64,000 nucleotides of DNA from Acidimicrobiales bacterium. GTDB lineage: Bacteria; Actinomycetota; Acidimicrobiia; Acidimicrobiales; JACCXE01. The notes under the pieces were generated by a model. It ran no database searches. It was not told the origin of the DNA and worked only from the letters and a program-made list of their open reading frames with translations. Location: contig DASZWD010000004.1 of the NCBI GenBank assembly GCA_035546775.1, forward strand, positions 1 to 64,000, given 5' to 3'. Below are positions 33,409-42,250 of the stretch, piece after piece; the stretch's first letter is position 1; every line of letters begins with the position of its first letter. The position numbers and the translations under genes were made by a program.

Positions 33409-33918
33409 TCAGGCGCGAAGGCGCGAGGGGTCGACTCCCTGCTTCGAGAACTGACACTTGCCCGCGCCGACTGTTCCGCGACCTCGTAGCTGGAACCTGT
33501 CAGGAAGTTGAGTCTGGGCCAGGTCAACGAGCTCGAGGACGTCCGCGACGTCGAAGACCCATCGCGCCACGTCTCCAACCTCGAGCCGACAAGGGATTCG
33601 GGGGTTTCGCGGTGGGTTGACCTCGCCATATGCGATCGTCGGACCAACTCCCACGCTGCATTCCGTGATGGTGACCGGTAGCCGGCCTACGTTCGTTATC
33701 TCGACCATCAGTGCCGGGATGGAGTCCCTCGCCGTCGGCTTCGAGACATCGAACGAAGCGATCGGAAACGACGCGTACGTCGTACCGTTGATCCACGCAC
33801 CGCGAAGCTCAACTGTCGCTCGTCCGGAAGTCAAAAAATGACTCGCGATGTTCCATCCCAGCGATAGTGCGCCTGTCAGCGCGCCGATGATGCCGAGAAC
33901 GAGCGCGGCCGCGCTCAA
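33409..33918 (-). CDS. hypothetical protein, one TM helix plus beta-sandwich
   Basis: A 169-aa protein with an N-terminal hydrophobic helix (about 3-25, LVLGIIGALTGALSLGWNIA) and a beta-strand-rich remainder (VELRGAWING, ALMVEITNVGRLPVTITECS) that looks Ig-like. No signal cleavage site is obvious, so it is likely anchored. Start is TTG 33918. Similar small TM-plus-beta proteins are frequent hypotheticals in actinobacteria. It is convergent with the HEPN-motif gene and 40 bp before the 3' neighbour's end. Confidence 0.5.
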   Translation of the reverse strand: MSAAALVLGIIGALTGALSLGWNIASHFLTSGRATVELRGAWINGTTYASFPIASFDVSKPTARDSIPALMVEITNVGRLPVTITECSVGVGPTIAYGEVNPPRNPRIPCRLEVGDVARWVFDVADVLELVDLAQTQLPDRFQLRGRGTVGAGKCQFSKQGVDPSRLRA

Positions 33919-33958
33919 TTCTGTTGCCTTCTCGCAGAGTCACGAATCAGCATCGCCG

Positions 33959-35626
33959 TCACTCCTCGTCCGTCACTCGAAGCTCACGAACAACCGAGAC
34001 ATGTTGCGCTAACTGAACCGCTTCTTCGAGGATCTCTCCGATCGGTACTCGTCGGCGTGAATGCCTGCTCACAAGCCGGCGCTCGAGAACGGGCCACAAA
34101 GCGTCGGCCAGCATTGGCTTCGTGATCGTGACGCTGCGCCATTTCCTCCAGATCGACTCAACGTTGCGGTCGCCGGCTCGATGCCGTGCAACTCGCCCGG
34201 TTAGCTCGACCACGGGCGGCGAAGCGGTCCTCGCCAAGCTTCGAATGCCCCGCGCAAGTTCTGCATCACTGAAATGGGAGAACTCGAACGGTCCACCGTC
34301 ACCCCACGTGCGCACAACTACTAGATGCTCGAGATCGCTTCGCATCTTCGGAGTGCGCACTTCGCTCGGCACGGAACCAAGTATCTCGTCAACGACCTCT
34401 TGACGTTTACGCTCGCAAAGTTCTGGCGTCGCATATCCGTGCTCCGCATCGACTGCGATCACTAAGGCAGTCAATCGCCGGAGAACTCGAGCGCCCCGGA
34501 ACCCATTGGGGTCGAGCAACGGCACGGCTAGAGCACGGCCGAGTAGACGAACGTCTCCTCCGACGCCTTTCAAGTTCACGAACTGGATTAAGCCTTGACG
34601 TTCCTCAACCCCCATTAGCGCCAGGACTCGCGGCGCGAGCTGCATCTCCGTTTCGCCTTCCAATGCAACAACCACGGCGGGCGTCTCGCTGAGCCGGAAG
34701 TCGAGCAATGTCTCCGCACGCTCACGCGCATCAACCACCAGACGACTGTGGCGCGCCTCGCGCCACTCGGTTGACACCGGCTTGAGTTCGGGTGCACGCC
34801 CGCACGCAGCTAGATCCTCTCGGAACAACAGCAGGTGCTCGGCGGCGATCCGAAAGTCCATTGCAATCAGCGCGTCGAACCGAAGGTCGCCCCACTTGCT
34901 CGGTGCACCGATACGAGCAACTCGTCCCCATTTCCCCAACGGGTCGAACCAATCCGCCGTGCGAAGAAGATGCTCGGCCTGAGAGAGGACAACGTCTGGC
35001 TTCGCAGCCAAGCGACGCCACTCGGGCATTGGTTCGATGCCGTCGACGTGTGAATACAAATCGTCCGACGGCGACCGGAGCGTGGCCAGAACCTGAGGGC
35101 GATACCTAGACGCAAGTAGTTCGAGTGCGACCGCGAGGTTCCGGGACTGAGTCATCACCTCTTGAACCTCGACCGATGCCCGAGGCAGGGTCCATTCGAT
35201 GTCGTCACCCACTCGGCGGCCTTGGAAGCCTGCGGCCAGATCGCGCAATTGTCTGACCGCAAGCAGTTGGTACTCCGAATACCGGACGTCGCGATCGTGC
35301 GCGTTACGAGGCCACCGGCGAAACGCGTGCTGTGCGGGGTCCGTAACTCGGCCCTCAGCGGCAGCGCGCCGCACTTGCCACTCACCCGTGTGCGAGCGTG
35401 CCTTGCTGTCGGTTCGGATCGGAGGCGCTACGCGACTCGGCCAGACGCGGAGGAGCGGGACGAGCAAGCCGCGCCGATGAAACTGTTCGAGCTGACCTGG
35501 CCGAAGCCGAAGCCCGCGCTTCTCAGCCTCGCGCTCGAACTCTCGCTCGCCCAGCAATCGCGTTTGCGAAAGCGTCCATCGGTCACGCAGCAGCCCAAGC
35601 GTCGAGGCAACGGCTGGAGCGACCAT
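33959..35626 (-). CDS. putative TOPRIM-domain protein with MerR-like N-terminus
   Basis: A 555-aa protein. Residues about 10-60 (LSQTRLLGEREFEREAEKR, then LEQFHRRGLLVPLLRV) look like a MerR-like winged helix. In the C-terminal half, VVVALEGETEMQLAPRVL (Glu near 322) and LTALVIAVDAEHGY (Asp near 392, Glu near 394) have the order and spacing of a TOPRIM fold, like the OLD-family nuclease domain (EGxTE...DxD/E). No ATPase Walker motif is present in the same chain, unlike true OLD proteins. It might be a nicking or nucleotide-binding effector. Start ATG 35626 precedes the HTH; further in-frame ATGs exist at 35698 and 35737. Confidence 0.6.
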   Translation of the reverse strand: MVAPAVASTLGLLRDRWTLSQTRLLGEREFEREAEKRGLRLRPGQLEQFHRRGLLVPLLRVWPSRVAPPIRTDSKARSHTGEWQVRRAAAEGRVTDPAQHAFRRWPRNAHDRDVRYSEYQLLAVRQLRDLAAGFQGRRVGDDIEWTLPRASVEVQEVMTQSRNLAVALELLASRYRPQVLATLRSPSDDLYSHVDGIEPMPEWRRLAAKPDVVLSQAEHLLRTADWFDPLGKWGRVARIGAPSKWGDLRFDALIAMDFRIAAEHLLLFREDLAACGRAPELKPVSTEWREARHSRLVVDARERAETLLDFRLSETPAVVVALEGETEMQLAPRVLALMGVEERQGLIQFVNLKGVGGDVRLLGRALAVPLLDPNGFRGARVLRRLTALVIAVDAEHGYATPELCERKRQEVVDEILGSVPSEVRTPKMRSDLEHLVVVRTWGDGGPFEFSHFSDAELARGIRSLARTASPPVVELTGRVARHRAGDRNVESIWRKWRSVTITKPMLADALWPVLERRLVSRHSRRRVPIGEILEEAVQLAQHVSVVRELRVTDEE

Positions 35627-35918
35627 TAGTGACACCCGCGATGGCAGAGACGATGCGGGCGAAGGTTTAGCTCGTCGACTGGGTCGTTGCGCCGTCATGC
35701 GGCAAGTCTCGTCACTGCGGCGCCAGCGGCAAGACAATGCGGCATTTCGTGTTCGAGCCAGTCGCGGCCACTGGCCCCGGCTGCAAACCGTCGTCGTCGC
35801 TGAATGCGTACCCTGTCGGCGAAGACCCCGGTGGGCCCTGCCGACAGAGGCATCCTGCCGGGGTTATTGCTTGCTTGTCCACATCACGTTCGCGACGTGG
35901 ACCTTCGAGATCAATCGC
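35627..35918. other. 292-bp gap with an inverted repeat
   Basis: No gene supported. ACCCCGG (35825-35831) and CCGGGGT (35858-35864) form a 7-bp stem with a 26-nt loop followed by TATTGCTTG, which might terminate transcription. The right part abuts the end of the PIN toxin gene. Confidence 0.35.
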
Positions 35919-36353
35919 TTACCTCGACTCGACGACTTCGTACGCGATGCCGAATTGGGCGGCCGCGGCTCGAACGAGCGGAGCATCCGTGCGCACGACT
36001 ATGTCACCTCCGACAGCGATTGCTGTCGCGATCGCGTCCGCAGCGAGCATGTTCAGCTGCCGATCCGTCTCGAGCGTCGTCATGATCGGGATCAGCTTGC
36101 GGTAGTCGAGCAGCCCCACACTCGGCGGAAGCGCGTCAAGGTGTTCTTGCACCTGCACCTGTTCGGGCTCACCGAGAGCGCGGAACGCTGCCGTCAGCGC
36201 ACCTTCGAGCCGATTGTTCAGCAGTGCGTTCGCGAGCCGGTAGTACCAGCAGCCGGTGGTGAACACTTCTCCGGATTCAAATGCCTGCTGCATCGCGGGC
36301 TCGGCGACGCCGGCGAGCACCTCCAGGAGCGCGAGATCGTCGACGACGATCAA
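35919..36353 (-). CDS. PIN-domain protein, probable VapC-like toxin
   Basis: A 144-aa protein with the PIN-domain layout: acidic start LIVVDDLALLEVL (TTG start 36353), a middle helix bundle, then LAADAIATAIAVGGDIVVRTDAPLVRAAA, where the Asp residues of ADAIA and RTDAPL match the metal-binding acids of VapC RNases. VapC toxins cleave tRNA or rRNA. It follows a 92-aa gene by 15 bp in the order expected of antitoxin-toxin. TTG is the only start that matches the family N-terminus. The antitoxin is not of a family I recognise. Confidence 0.7.
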   Translation of the reverse strand: MIVVDDLALLEVLAGVAEPAMQQAFESGEVFTTGCWYYRLANALLNNRLEGALTAAFRALGEPEQVQVQEHLDALPPSVGLLDYRKLIPIMTTLETDRQLNMLAADAIATAIAVGGDIVVRTDAPLVRAAAAQFGIAYEVVESR

Positions 36354-36368
36354 CTTGGGCGGCGTCCG

Positions 36369-36647
36369 TTACGCGAGGTCAGGATCGTGTTCCGCGATCG
36401 TTGCGACAGCTTCCGCGAAGGTGCCATCGGCCACGATCTTGGCGAACGCCTCGCGGAAAGCGGGTGTGGTCTCGATGTGCTTGCCGGGAAGAGGATGAAG
36501 CGATCCATCTTTCTCGGCGGCAGCCCGGGCGCGTTCGACTGCTTGTCTCAGGGACGGGTAGCGGTCGAGATCCAGTGCCACGCCCAAATTGTACCGGTGA
36601 CCTGGGACGCTGAGGTTCACGCTGATTCGCACAGCGGCCCGGTCCAT
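36369..36647 (-). CDS. probable antitoxin of the PIN toxin
   Basis: A 92-aa protein beginning MDRAAVRISVNLSVPGHRYN from ATG 36647 with GAAGAGA upstream. It has a short beta-strand start, then helices rich in Ala/Arg/Glu and an acidic end. Size, order and 15-bp spacing before a PIN gene make it the likely antitoxin; the fold might be ribbon-helix-helix-like but no standard VapB/Phd/RHH signature is clear. It is divergent from the small gene before the relaxase. Confidence 0.6.
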   Translation of the reverse strand: MDRAAVRISVNLSVPGHRYNLGVALDLDRYPSLRQAVERARAAAEKDGSLHPLPGKHIETTPAFREAFAKIVADGTFAEAVATIAEHDPDLA

Positions 36648-36728
36648 CGCCGTCTCTTCACGCGCTGAGGATTCCGCTGAGGGTGTTGTCGCATCCTGAC
36701 GGTGCTCCGCGAGCGCCGGAGGTTTCCC

Positions 36729-37064
36729 GTGGCGACGACCGACACCCCGAAGCTGATCACTGGCCCGCAAGCCGCTCGCTTGCTGCGGACTGACTGGTCG
36801 ACGGCGTGTGACCTGGCACTCGCCTTGCTCGAAGCACGCGGCACCGAACCACTGGCCGTCCCGCTCATCTGCAGGACGAAGCGCATACCGGTTGCCGCGC
36901 CGGGCCGACGGTACGCGGCCAACGACCTTGCTGCGACCTGGACCTTCGGTCTTGATCGTCGACGCCGGCCTCGCACTCGCACCTGCCCATCGCTGTCGCC
37001 TTCAACCTCAACTCTTGATCGCGCCTGCAAACAGCTCAGCCTGTTCGACGGCCCCGAGGCTTGA
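36729..37064 (+). CDS. small putative DNA-binding protein preceding the relaxase
   Basis: A 111-aa basic protein starting GTG 36729 with GGAGG just upstream. LITGPQAARLLRTDWSTACDLALALLEARG looks like an excisionase/MerR-type helix-turn-helix (cut here: residues 9-38). The C-terminus ends QLSLFDGPEA after an Arg/Thr/Ser-rich linker. Position directly before a relaxase gene suggests an accessory oriT-binding or regulatory protein. Not assigned to a family. Confidence 0.5.
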   Translation: MATTDTPKLITGPQAARLLRTDWSTACDLALALLEARGTEPLAVPLICRTKRIPVAAPGRRYAANDLAATWTFGLDRRRRPRTRTCPSLSPSTSTLDRACKQLSLFDGPEA

Positions 37065-37149
37065 CCCCAATGGCTCAGCGACCTCTCCCGCCCTCGGAAC
37101 CAACAACGACAGACGAGTGCAAACGGGTTCGCTGTGTGGGTGGTGTGCG
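37065..37149. other. short non-coding stretch before the relaxase, candidate oriT region
   Basis: 85 bp without a gene between the small DNA-binding protein and the relaxase, with a G/T-rich end (37133-37149). MobF origins often lie next to the relaxase gene. No recognised nick-site sequence was found, so this is only a candidate by position. Confidence 0.2.
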
Positions 37150-39831
37150 TTGACCGTACGTGTGACCACGCTGAAGGGCGCGTCCGCGGGCGCGTATTAC
37201 ACCGAGGAGCTTGGCGGCTACTACGTCGACGGCGGCGAACCCGCGGGCCGGTGGTGGGGGAGCGGCGCGGAACGCGAGTTCGAGCTGTCCGGCGACGTCG
37301 ACGCCGACGAGTTCCTCGCGCTGATGGCCGGACGCGATCCGGCTACCGGTGCGTTGCTCGGTCGCGCGTATGGCGAGCGGTCGGCCCGTGGCTACGACAT
37401 CACCTTCTCGGCGCCGAAGTCCGTGTCAGTCGTCTGGGCCGTTGGCGAACCGGACCTGAGGGCCGAGGTTGCGGCTGCGCACGACGCGGCGGTGGAGGCG
37501 GTGCTGAGCTTCGTCGAGCGCCACGCCCATGTCCGGCCGTCCATCGGGGGCCAGGTGGTCGTGGTCGACGGTCGCGGTCTTGCTGTTGCCCGGTTCCGCC
37601 AGCACACGAGCCGCGCGTTGGATCCGCAGCTACACACCCACGCCGTCGTCGTCGCGAAGGTGCGAGCTCCCAACGGCGGCTGGTACGCCCTCGACGCCCG
37701 CCTGATCAAGCACGACCAGCGGGCGTTGTCGGCGCTGTACCACGCAGGCTTGCGAGCCGAGCTCACGCGCCGGCTGCGCGTCGAGTGGCGCGATCCGGTC
37801 AACGGGATCGCAGAGATGGCCGGCGTTCCTGACGAGGTGCTCGACCGGTTCTCCCGTCGAGCGGGAGATGTCGAGGCACGCCTGCAGGTCAAGCTCGACC
37901 GATTTCGCGAGACGCTGAGCCGTGAGCCCATGGCGCGTGAGCGGTGGCGGCTGGAACGGGAGGCGGTTGTCGACTCGCGCCCGTCCAAGCCGAAAGGTCG
38001 CGCGGCCAACGAACTGCGCGACACGTGGCGGCACGAGTTGACCGAAGTCGGGGTCCAACCTGAGACGTTGATCGCCGCAGTGACCGACAGACGACAGGGT
38101 CTCCCGCTAGACGCGGCCGACACCTCGCGGATGCGACTCTTCGCCCTCGCGGACCTTGCTGAGCGTCAGTCGGGCTGGAGGCCAACCGAACTTGTCGGCG
38201 CCGTCGCCCGCGCCACGCCAACAACAACCTCGGAGCGCGCAGATCAGCTTGTTGCCCGCATCGAAGAGGTTGCCGAAGAGGCCATTGCGAGGCAGCTTGT
38301 CGACCTCGGGCCCGAACTCGACGAGCGCATTCCCGTGCGGTCCGACGGCCGCCCCATCACTGAATCGGCGCTCGATCGCCGGCTCACGCTCCCTTCGATC
38401 ATCGAGCAGGAGGAAGCTCTCGTGGCCTGGGCCGAACGACGCTGGGCGTCGCCGGGCACGCCGGCCCACCTCACCGGCGTAGAGGTCGAAGAGCTTGATG
38501 CCGCGCAGCGCGTCGTCGCGGCAGCGGTCGCAGGCACAGCACCGCTGGTCTGTGTCGTTGGGCCGGCCGGCGCAGGAAAGACAACGGCGCTGCGCCCAGC
38601 GGTGCGCGCGCTCCACGCGGCCGGCGTCACGGTTTTCGGTGTCGCGCCATCTGCCTCGGCGGCCGCGGTGCTTGCCGGCGAGACCGGCATGAACGCCGAC
38701 ACCGTCGACAAGCTGCTGCTCGAACACCAGCGACATGGCGGTCCCGTGGCGGCCCGCTACCGGCTCCCAGCGGGATCGACGCTCGTCGTAGACGAAGCCT
38801 CGATGCTCGGCACCCCACGTTTGGCCGCGCTTGCCGGTCTCGCCGACTTGAACAGGTGGCGGGTCGCACTCGTCGGCGACCCGCACCAGCTTTCTGCCGT
38901 GGACCGGGCCGGCATGTTCGCCCACTTCGTTGAAACTGGACCTGCGATCGAACTCGAACGCATCCACCGATTCGACCAAGCCTGGGAGCGTGCAGCCAGC
39001 AAACGGCTGCGCGCCGGCGACCGCGATGTGCTCGCTCTCTACGAAGAACACGGACGAATCGCCGGAGGCACCCGCATCGAGATGGAGCGCTTCGCCGCGA
39101 GGCGTTGGTGGGACGCGCATCAACGCGGCGAAAGCGCGCTCATCGTCACGCCGGCAAACGAGGCCGCGCGGCGACTCAACGGCACGATCCAGACGATGCG
39201 TCACGACGCCGGCCAACTCGGAAGTCGCTACGTCGAGACGAGCGAAGGCCTTCGTTTCTTTGTTGGAGACCGAGTCGTGACTCGACGCAACGACCGAACG
39301 CTGCGAACCGACCGGGGCGTGATGGTCCGCAACCGCGCAGAGTGGACGATCTTCGGCATCGACCAGCGCAAGCTCACGCTCACGGTTCGCAACGCGGACG
39401 GGAGGGTGAGCCTGCCCTCCAAGTACGTCGCGGCCTACCTCGACCTCGGCTACGCGCAGACGATTCACGCCGCACAGGGCCGGACGGTGGACCGCTGCAT
39501 CCTCGTCGCCGACGACATGATCGACGGCCGCGGTGTATACGTCGGTATGACGCGAGGCCGACGGACCAACGACGCGCTCGTCGTCACCGACGCGAACCGA
39601 GACGCTCTCGATGTGCTCGGTGCCGCCATCTCCAAAGCGTGGGACGATGAGCCCGCGATCGAAACACGGCAGGAACTCGCCGCGCTCCAACGTGATGCGA
39701 ACCGACTCGCGCGACGGTTTGGTGAGGAAGCGAGCGCTCTCGTTCAAGACCACTTCCGCTCTGCGGTTGGCGTCGACGCGGCGAAGGCTTTCAGCCGTAG
39801 CGCGGTCGAGGATTTCGGCGCAGAACTGTGA
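37150..39831 (+). CDS. MobF-family relaxase/helicase (TrwC/TraI type)
   Basis: An 893-aa conjugative relaxase. N-terminal TrwC domain: catalytic Tyr pair near 16-17 (GAYYTEELGGYY), and the metal-binding histidines in DPQLHTHAVVVAKV near residue 160. From about 450 it is a superfamily 1 helicase: Walker A GPAGAGKTT near 470, Walker B LVVDEASMLG near 545, and a C-terminal UvrD-like motif TIHAAQGRTVDR near 771. It nicks one strand at oriT, stays attached to the 5' end and unwinds DNA for transfer. TTG 37150 gives the usual TVRVTTLKG beginning; GTG 37162 is an alternative. No TraD/TrwB coupling protein accompanies it. Confidence 0.92.
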   Translation: MTVRVTTLKGASAGAYYTEELGGYYVDGGEPAGRWWGSGAEREFELSGDVDADEFLALMAGRDPATGALLGRAYGERSARGYDITFSAPKSVSVVWAVGEPDLRAEVAAAHDAAVEAVLSFVERHAHVRPSIGGQVVVVDGRGLAVARFRQHTSRALDPQLHTHAVVVAKVRAPNGGWYALDARLIKHDQRALSALYHAGLRAELTRRLRVEWRDPVNGIAEMAGVPDEVLDRFSRRAGDVEARLQVKLDRFRETLSREPMARERWRLEREAVVDSRPSKPKGRAANELRDTWRHELTEVGVQPETLIAAVTDRRQGLPLDAADTSRMRLFALADLAERQSGWRPTELVGAVARATPTTTSERADQLVARIEEVAEEAIARQLVDLGPELDERIPVRSDGRPITESALDRRLTLPSIIEQEEALVAWAERRWASPGTPAHLTGVEVEELDAAQRVVAAAVAGTAPLVCVVGPAGAGKTTALRPAVRALHAAGVTVFGVAPSASAAAVLAGETGMNADTVDKLLLEHQRHGGPVAARYRLPAGSTLVVDEASMLGTPRLAALAGLADLNRWRVALVGDPHQLSAVDRAGMFAHFVETGPAIELERIHRFDQAWERAASKRLRAGDRDVLALYEEHGRIAGGTRIEMERFAARRWWDAHQRGESALIVTPANEAARRLNGTIQTMRHDAGQLGSRYVETSEGLRFFVGDRVVTRRNDRTLRTDRGVMVRNRAEWTIFGIDQRKLTLTVRNADGRVSLPSKYVAAYLDLGYAQTIHAAQGRTVDRCILVADDMIDGRGVYVGMTRGRRTNDALVVTDANRDALDVLGAAISKAWDDEPAIETRQELAALQRDANRLARRFGEEASALVQDHFRSAVGVDAAKAFSRSAVEDFGAEL

Positions 39832-40790
39832 CCGATGGCCAACACCGCGTGCCAGAACGCAACTCCGGGGGCAGTCCGCGAGAACGCGATGGTCGGAGCA
39901 GACCCTCGACCATCGTGGCCGTCCGCCCTCCTGGTCACAGCCCCACTGTTCGGTGCGCTCCGTCGGCGCACACTCGCGCGCAGTACGGTCAGGCGGTGGC
40001 TGGGGATTCTCCGATCTTCATCGGTGTTTGTAGCGGCAAGGGCGGCGTCGGAAAGTCGACGGTCACCGTTAACCTCGCTCTGGCGCTGCGGGACCTGCGT
40101 ATGAGTGTCGGAGTAATTGATGCCGACTTCTACGGGCCGGACATCCCGCGGATGCTGAACATCACACGCAAGGTCGAGACACGCTTCGTGACCCTGTGGG
40201 ATAGCCCGCAGTCAAAGAGAGGTCGCCCCCTGTCGCCCGTCGAATGTTTGGGCATCAAGGTCGTTTCGGCACAGTTCCTTATGGGCGAGGCGCAGAGCTT
40301 TGCGGTTACTGGCGGATTCGCAGGAATGCTCCTCGACCGGTTCGTCAACCACGTCGACTGGACCGGGACCGATGTCGTGCTCATCGACCTTCCTCCGGGG
40401 ACCGCCGACCTTCAACAGCGCGCGACCGCTCTGCCGGGGATGGCGGGTTGCCTCGTAGTGACCACGCCGCAAGACGTCTCGCACCTCGACGCGAGAAAGC
40501 TCCTCAGCCTGCTGCGGTATCGCGGAGTGCGCGTTCTCGGCGGCGTTGAGAACATGGCCGCCTTCCGCTGCCCGTGCTGCGACGCCGAGATCGCCTTGTT
40601 CAGGCCGACCCCGCCTGACCGGGCAATCTGGTCCGCTTCGGTACCGAACCTCGCCTCGATCCCGTTCCACACAGAGGTAACCGACGCCGACCACTCGGGT
40701 GTCCCCGTCGTCGAACGCGCCCCCGATAGCGCGCCCGCATCTGCCTTCGCTGACTTGGCCCGGCATGTCAGCGCGCTCATCGGCGGCTGA
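39828..40790 (+). CDS. Mrp/NBP35-like P-loop ATPase
   Basis: The frame overlaps the relaxase stop as GTGA and codes 320 aa. The first 56 residues are basic, low-complexity and may be untranslated: GTG 39996 would start the protein just before GVCSGKGGVGKSTVTVN. The domain has the deviant Walker A SGKGGVGKST, Walker A' VIDADFYGPDIPR, VLIDLPPGTAD and a CPCC pair (near 245) like the CxxC of Mrp iron-sulfur carriers. ParA-like partition ATPases share the fold, but DADFYGPDIPRM and CxxC favour Mrp. Its role in a mobile element is unclear: cluster carriage or modified-peptide chemistry are both conceivable. Confidence 0.8.
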   Translation: MTDGQHRVPERNSGGSPRERDGRSRPSTIVAVRPPGHSPTVRCAPSAHTRAQYGQAVAGDSPIFIGVCSGKGGVGKSTVTVNLALALRDLRMSVGVIDADFYGPDIPRMLNITRKVETRFVTLWDSPQSKRGRPLSPVECLGIKVVSAQFLMGEAQSFAVTGGFAGMLLDRFVNHVDWTGTDVVLIDLPPGTADLQQRATALPGMAGCLVVTTPQDVSHLDARKLLSLLRYRGVRVLGGVENMAAFRCPCCDAEIALFRPTPPDRAIWSASVPNLASIPFHTEVTDADHSGVPVVERAPDSAPASAFADLARHVSALIGG

Positions 40791-40857
40791 CAAAGTCCAC
40801 GTTTTCGCGGGCATCGCAAGGTGCTCCGCTCGACATCGCTGCGTTGGCACAGGGCGA

Positions 40858-42072
40858 CTATCGAGCGGCCGCCCAGTGTCCGCTGAACGTCGTCCACTCT
40901 CTTGAAAGGACGATTTCCGCCTGAGAGCCGCCGGCGGTGGGACGCCGTTCCGCCCGGAGACGGACATCGGCAGGTGACGGACGTCCTGCTTCGTGCCAGC
41001 GTCTCAGAGCGTCCGCAATCTGACTCGTCGGTGCCGGCGTACCGAATATGGAAACGACCAGGTTCTCTTTCACACGACCGACGACAGACAGACTCGTCCC
41101 CTCGAAGAGAGCCGGGCTCCAACCTGTCGCACTCGGCTTCGAAACGGCGCCGTAATTGCCGGCTGGCGTGACCACGGCCAGGTGAATCGGCGGCTCCGCG
41201 TCGCGCCAGCCGACGCTCACGGTGCAATATCCGTCCAGATGCAAGGCGAGCCATAGCGCCAGACTTCCGTACATCTCGTCCGCCGATGCCTCAAGACCAA
41301 CGTCGCGCACCACCGGCTCGGCGGAGAGCATCTCTCGGATCGCGGGACCGTCGACCTCGTCGTCAATCGTCACCGCGATGCCTCGAGTCACGGCCGTCGT
41401 CGCTGGTTGGCTGAAAGGCCCGCGAAGCCGCATGAAGCCGCAGGGCCGAACAGAGGAACTCTCCATTACGTCGTTGCTGGTCTTGTCGAACGCGATGGAG
41501 ACCTGGGGCCCGCGGAGAGAAAGCGGCGCAACCACACGCCCGCCAACAACAAGTTGCTCCCACCAGCTCGGCGGGATGTCCCAGATGCCGACCGTGGCGA
41601 TGATGCGGTCGTAGCTCGCGCCGTCGGGATCGCCAAACATCCCGTCGCCCAAAATCACTTCAACGTCGCTTGCCCCTGCTGAGTGGAGGTGTGCTTGCGC
41701 GCCAAGAACGATGTCGTCGTCAATGTCGATCGTGCGGACGCGTCCCGCTGAGCCGACGAGGTGCGCCAACAACGCGGCGTTGTATCCAGTACCAGCGCCG
41801 ACTTCGAGTACATGGTCGCCGAGTTGCACGTCGAGCTGCTCAAGCATGATGGCCACGATCGCGGGCTGCGAGGCGGAACTAATAGCGCGACCGTCATGGA
41901 GCTTCATCGGAATTGCTACGTCCGCGTACGCCGTTTCAAGAGGCACCTCCGGAACAAAGAGGTGGCGGGGGACGGCGCGCAACGCATCGATAACTGTCGC
42001 GCTCCCGAGCACTGCTGAGTCGATCAGCGCATCAACCATTGCACCGCGAAGGCTCTCGGAGTTGTCAGCCAC
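40858..42072 (-). CDS. PCMT-like methyltransferase (resembles the FxLD-system methyltransferase)
   Basis: A 404-aa protein starting GTG 42072. Residues about 10-200 are a protein-L-isoaspartate O-methyltransferase domain: VPRHLFVPEVPLETAYAD, SSASQPAIVAIMLEQL, then the SAM-binding HVLEVGAGTGYNAALLAHL. The extra C-terminal domain of about 190 residues is typical of the actinobacterial enzymes that act on RiPP precursors (FxLD-type), not of repair PCMTs. I found no FxLD precursor peptide or lanthipeptide enzyme nearby, so it may be an orphan or protect/modify another protein. It is convergent with the Mrp-like gene. Confidence 0.75.
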   Translation of the reverse strand: MADNSESLRGAMVDALIDSAVLGSATVIDALRAVPRHLFVPEVPLETAYADVAIPMKLHDGRAISSASQPAIVAIMLEQLDVQLGDHVLEVGAGTGYNAALLAHLVGSAGRVRTIDIDDDIVLGAQAHLHSAGASDVEVILGDGMFGDPDGASYDRIIATVGIWDIPPSWWEQLVVGGRVVAPLSLRGPQVSIAFDKTSNDVMESSSVRPCGFMRLRGPFSQPATTAVTRGIAVTIDDEVDGPAIREMLSAEPVVRDVGLEASADEMYGSLALWLALHLDGYCTVSVGWRDAEPPIHLAVVTPAGNYGAVSKPSATGWSPALFEGTSLSVVGRVKENLVVSIFGTPAPTSQIADALRRWHEAGRPSPADVRLRAERRPTAGGSQAEIVLSREWTTFSGHWAAAR

Positions 42073-42250
42073 TCATCCATTGAAGCGCGAGTGAGCTCCT
42101 CGAGCGTTCGGAATCACATCTCATCTCGTCACTGTCGCGCGGAAATGCGCGGTCGATCTTCGGCCGACCTGGGTGGACCTACCTCGCCGAATGCCGGCTG
42201 AGCGCGGAACTCGTCGCGCTTTTCGGCTCGCGATCGTACGTGGAACGGGC

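Noticed and set aside
40791-42250. FxLD lanthipeptide precursor near the PCMT-like methyltransferase
   Set aside because: No short ORF with an FxLD motif and Cys/Ser/Thr-rich core was seen in the gaps on either side.
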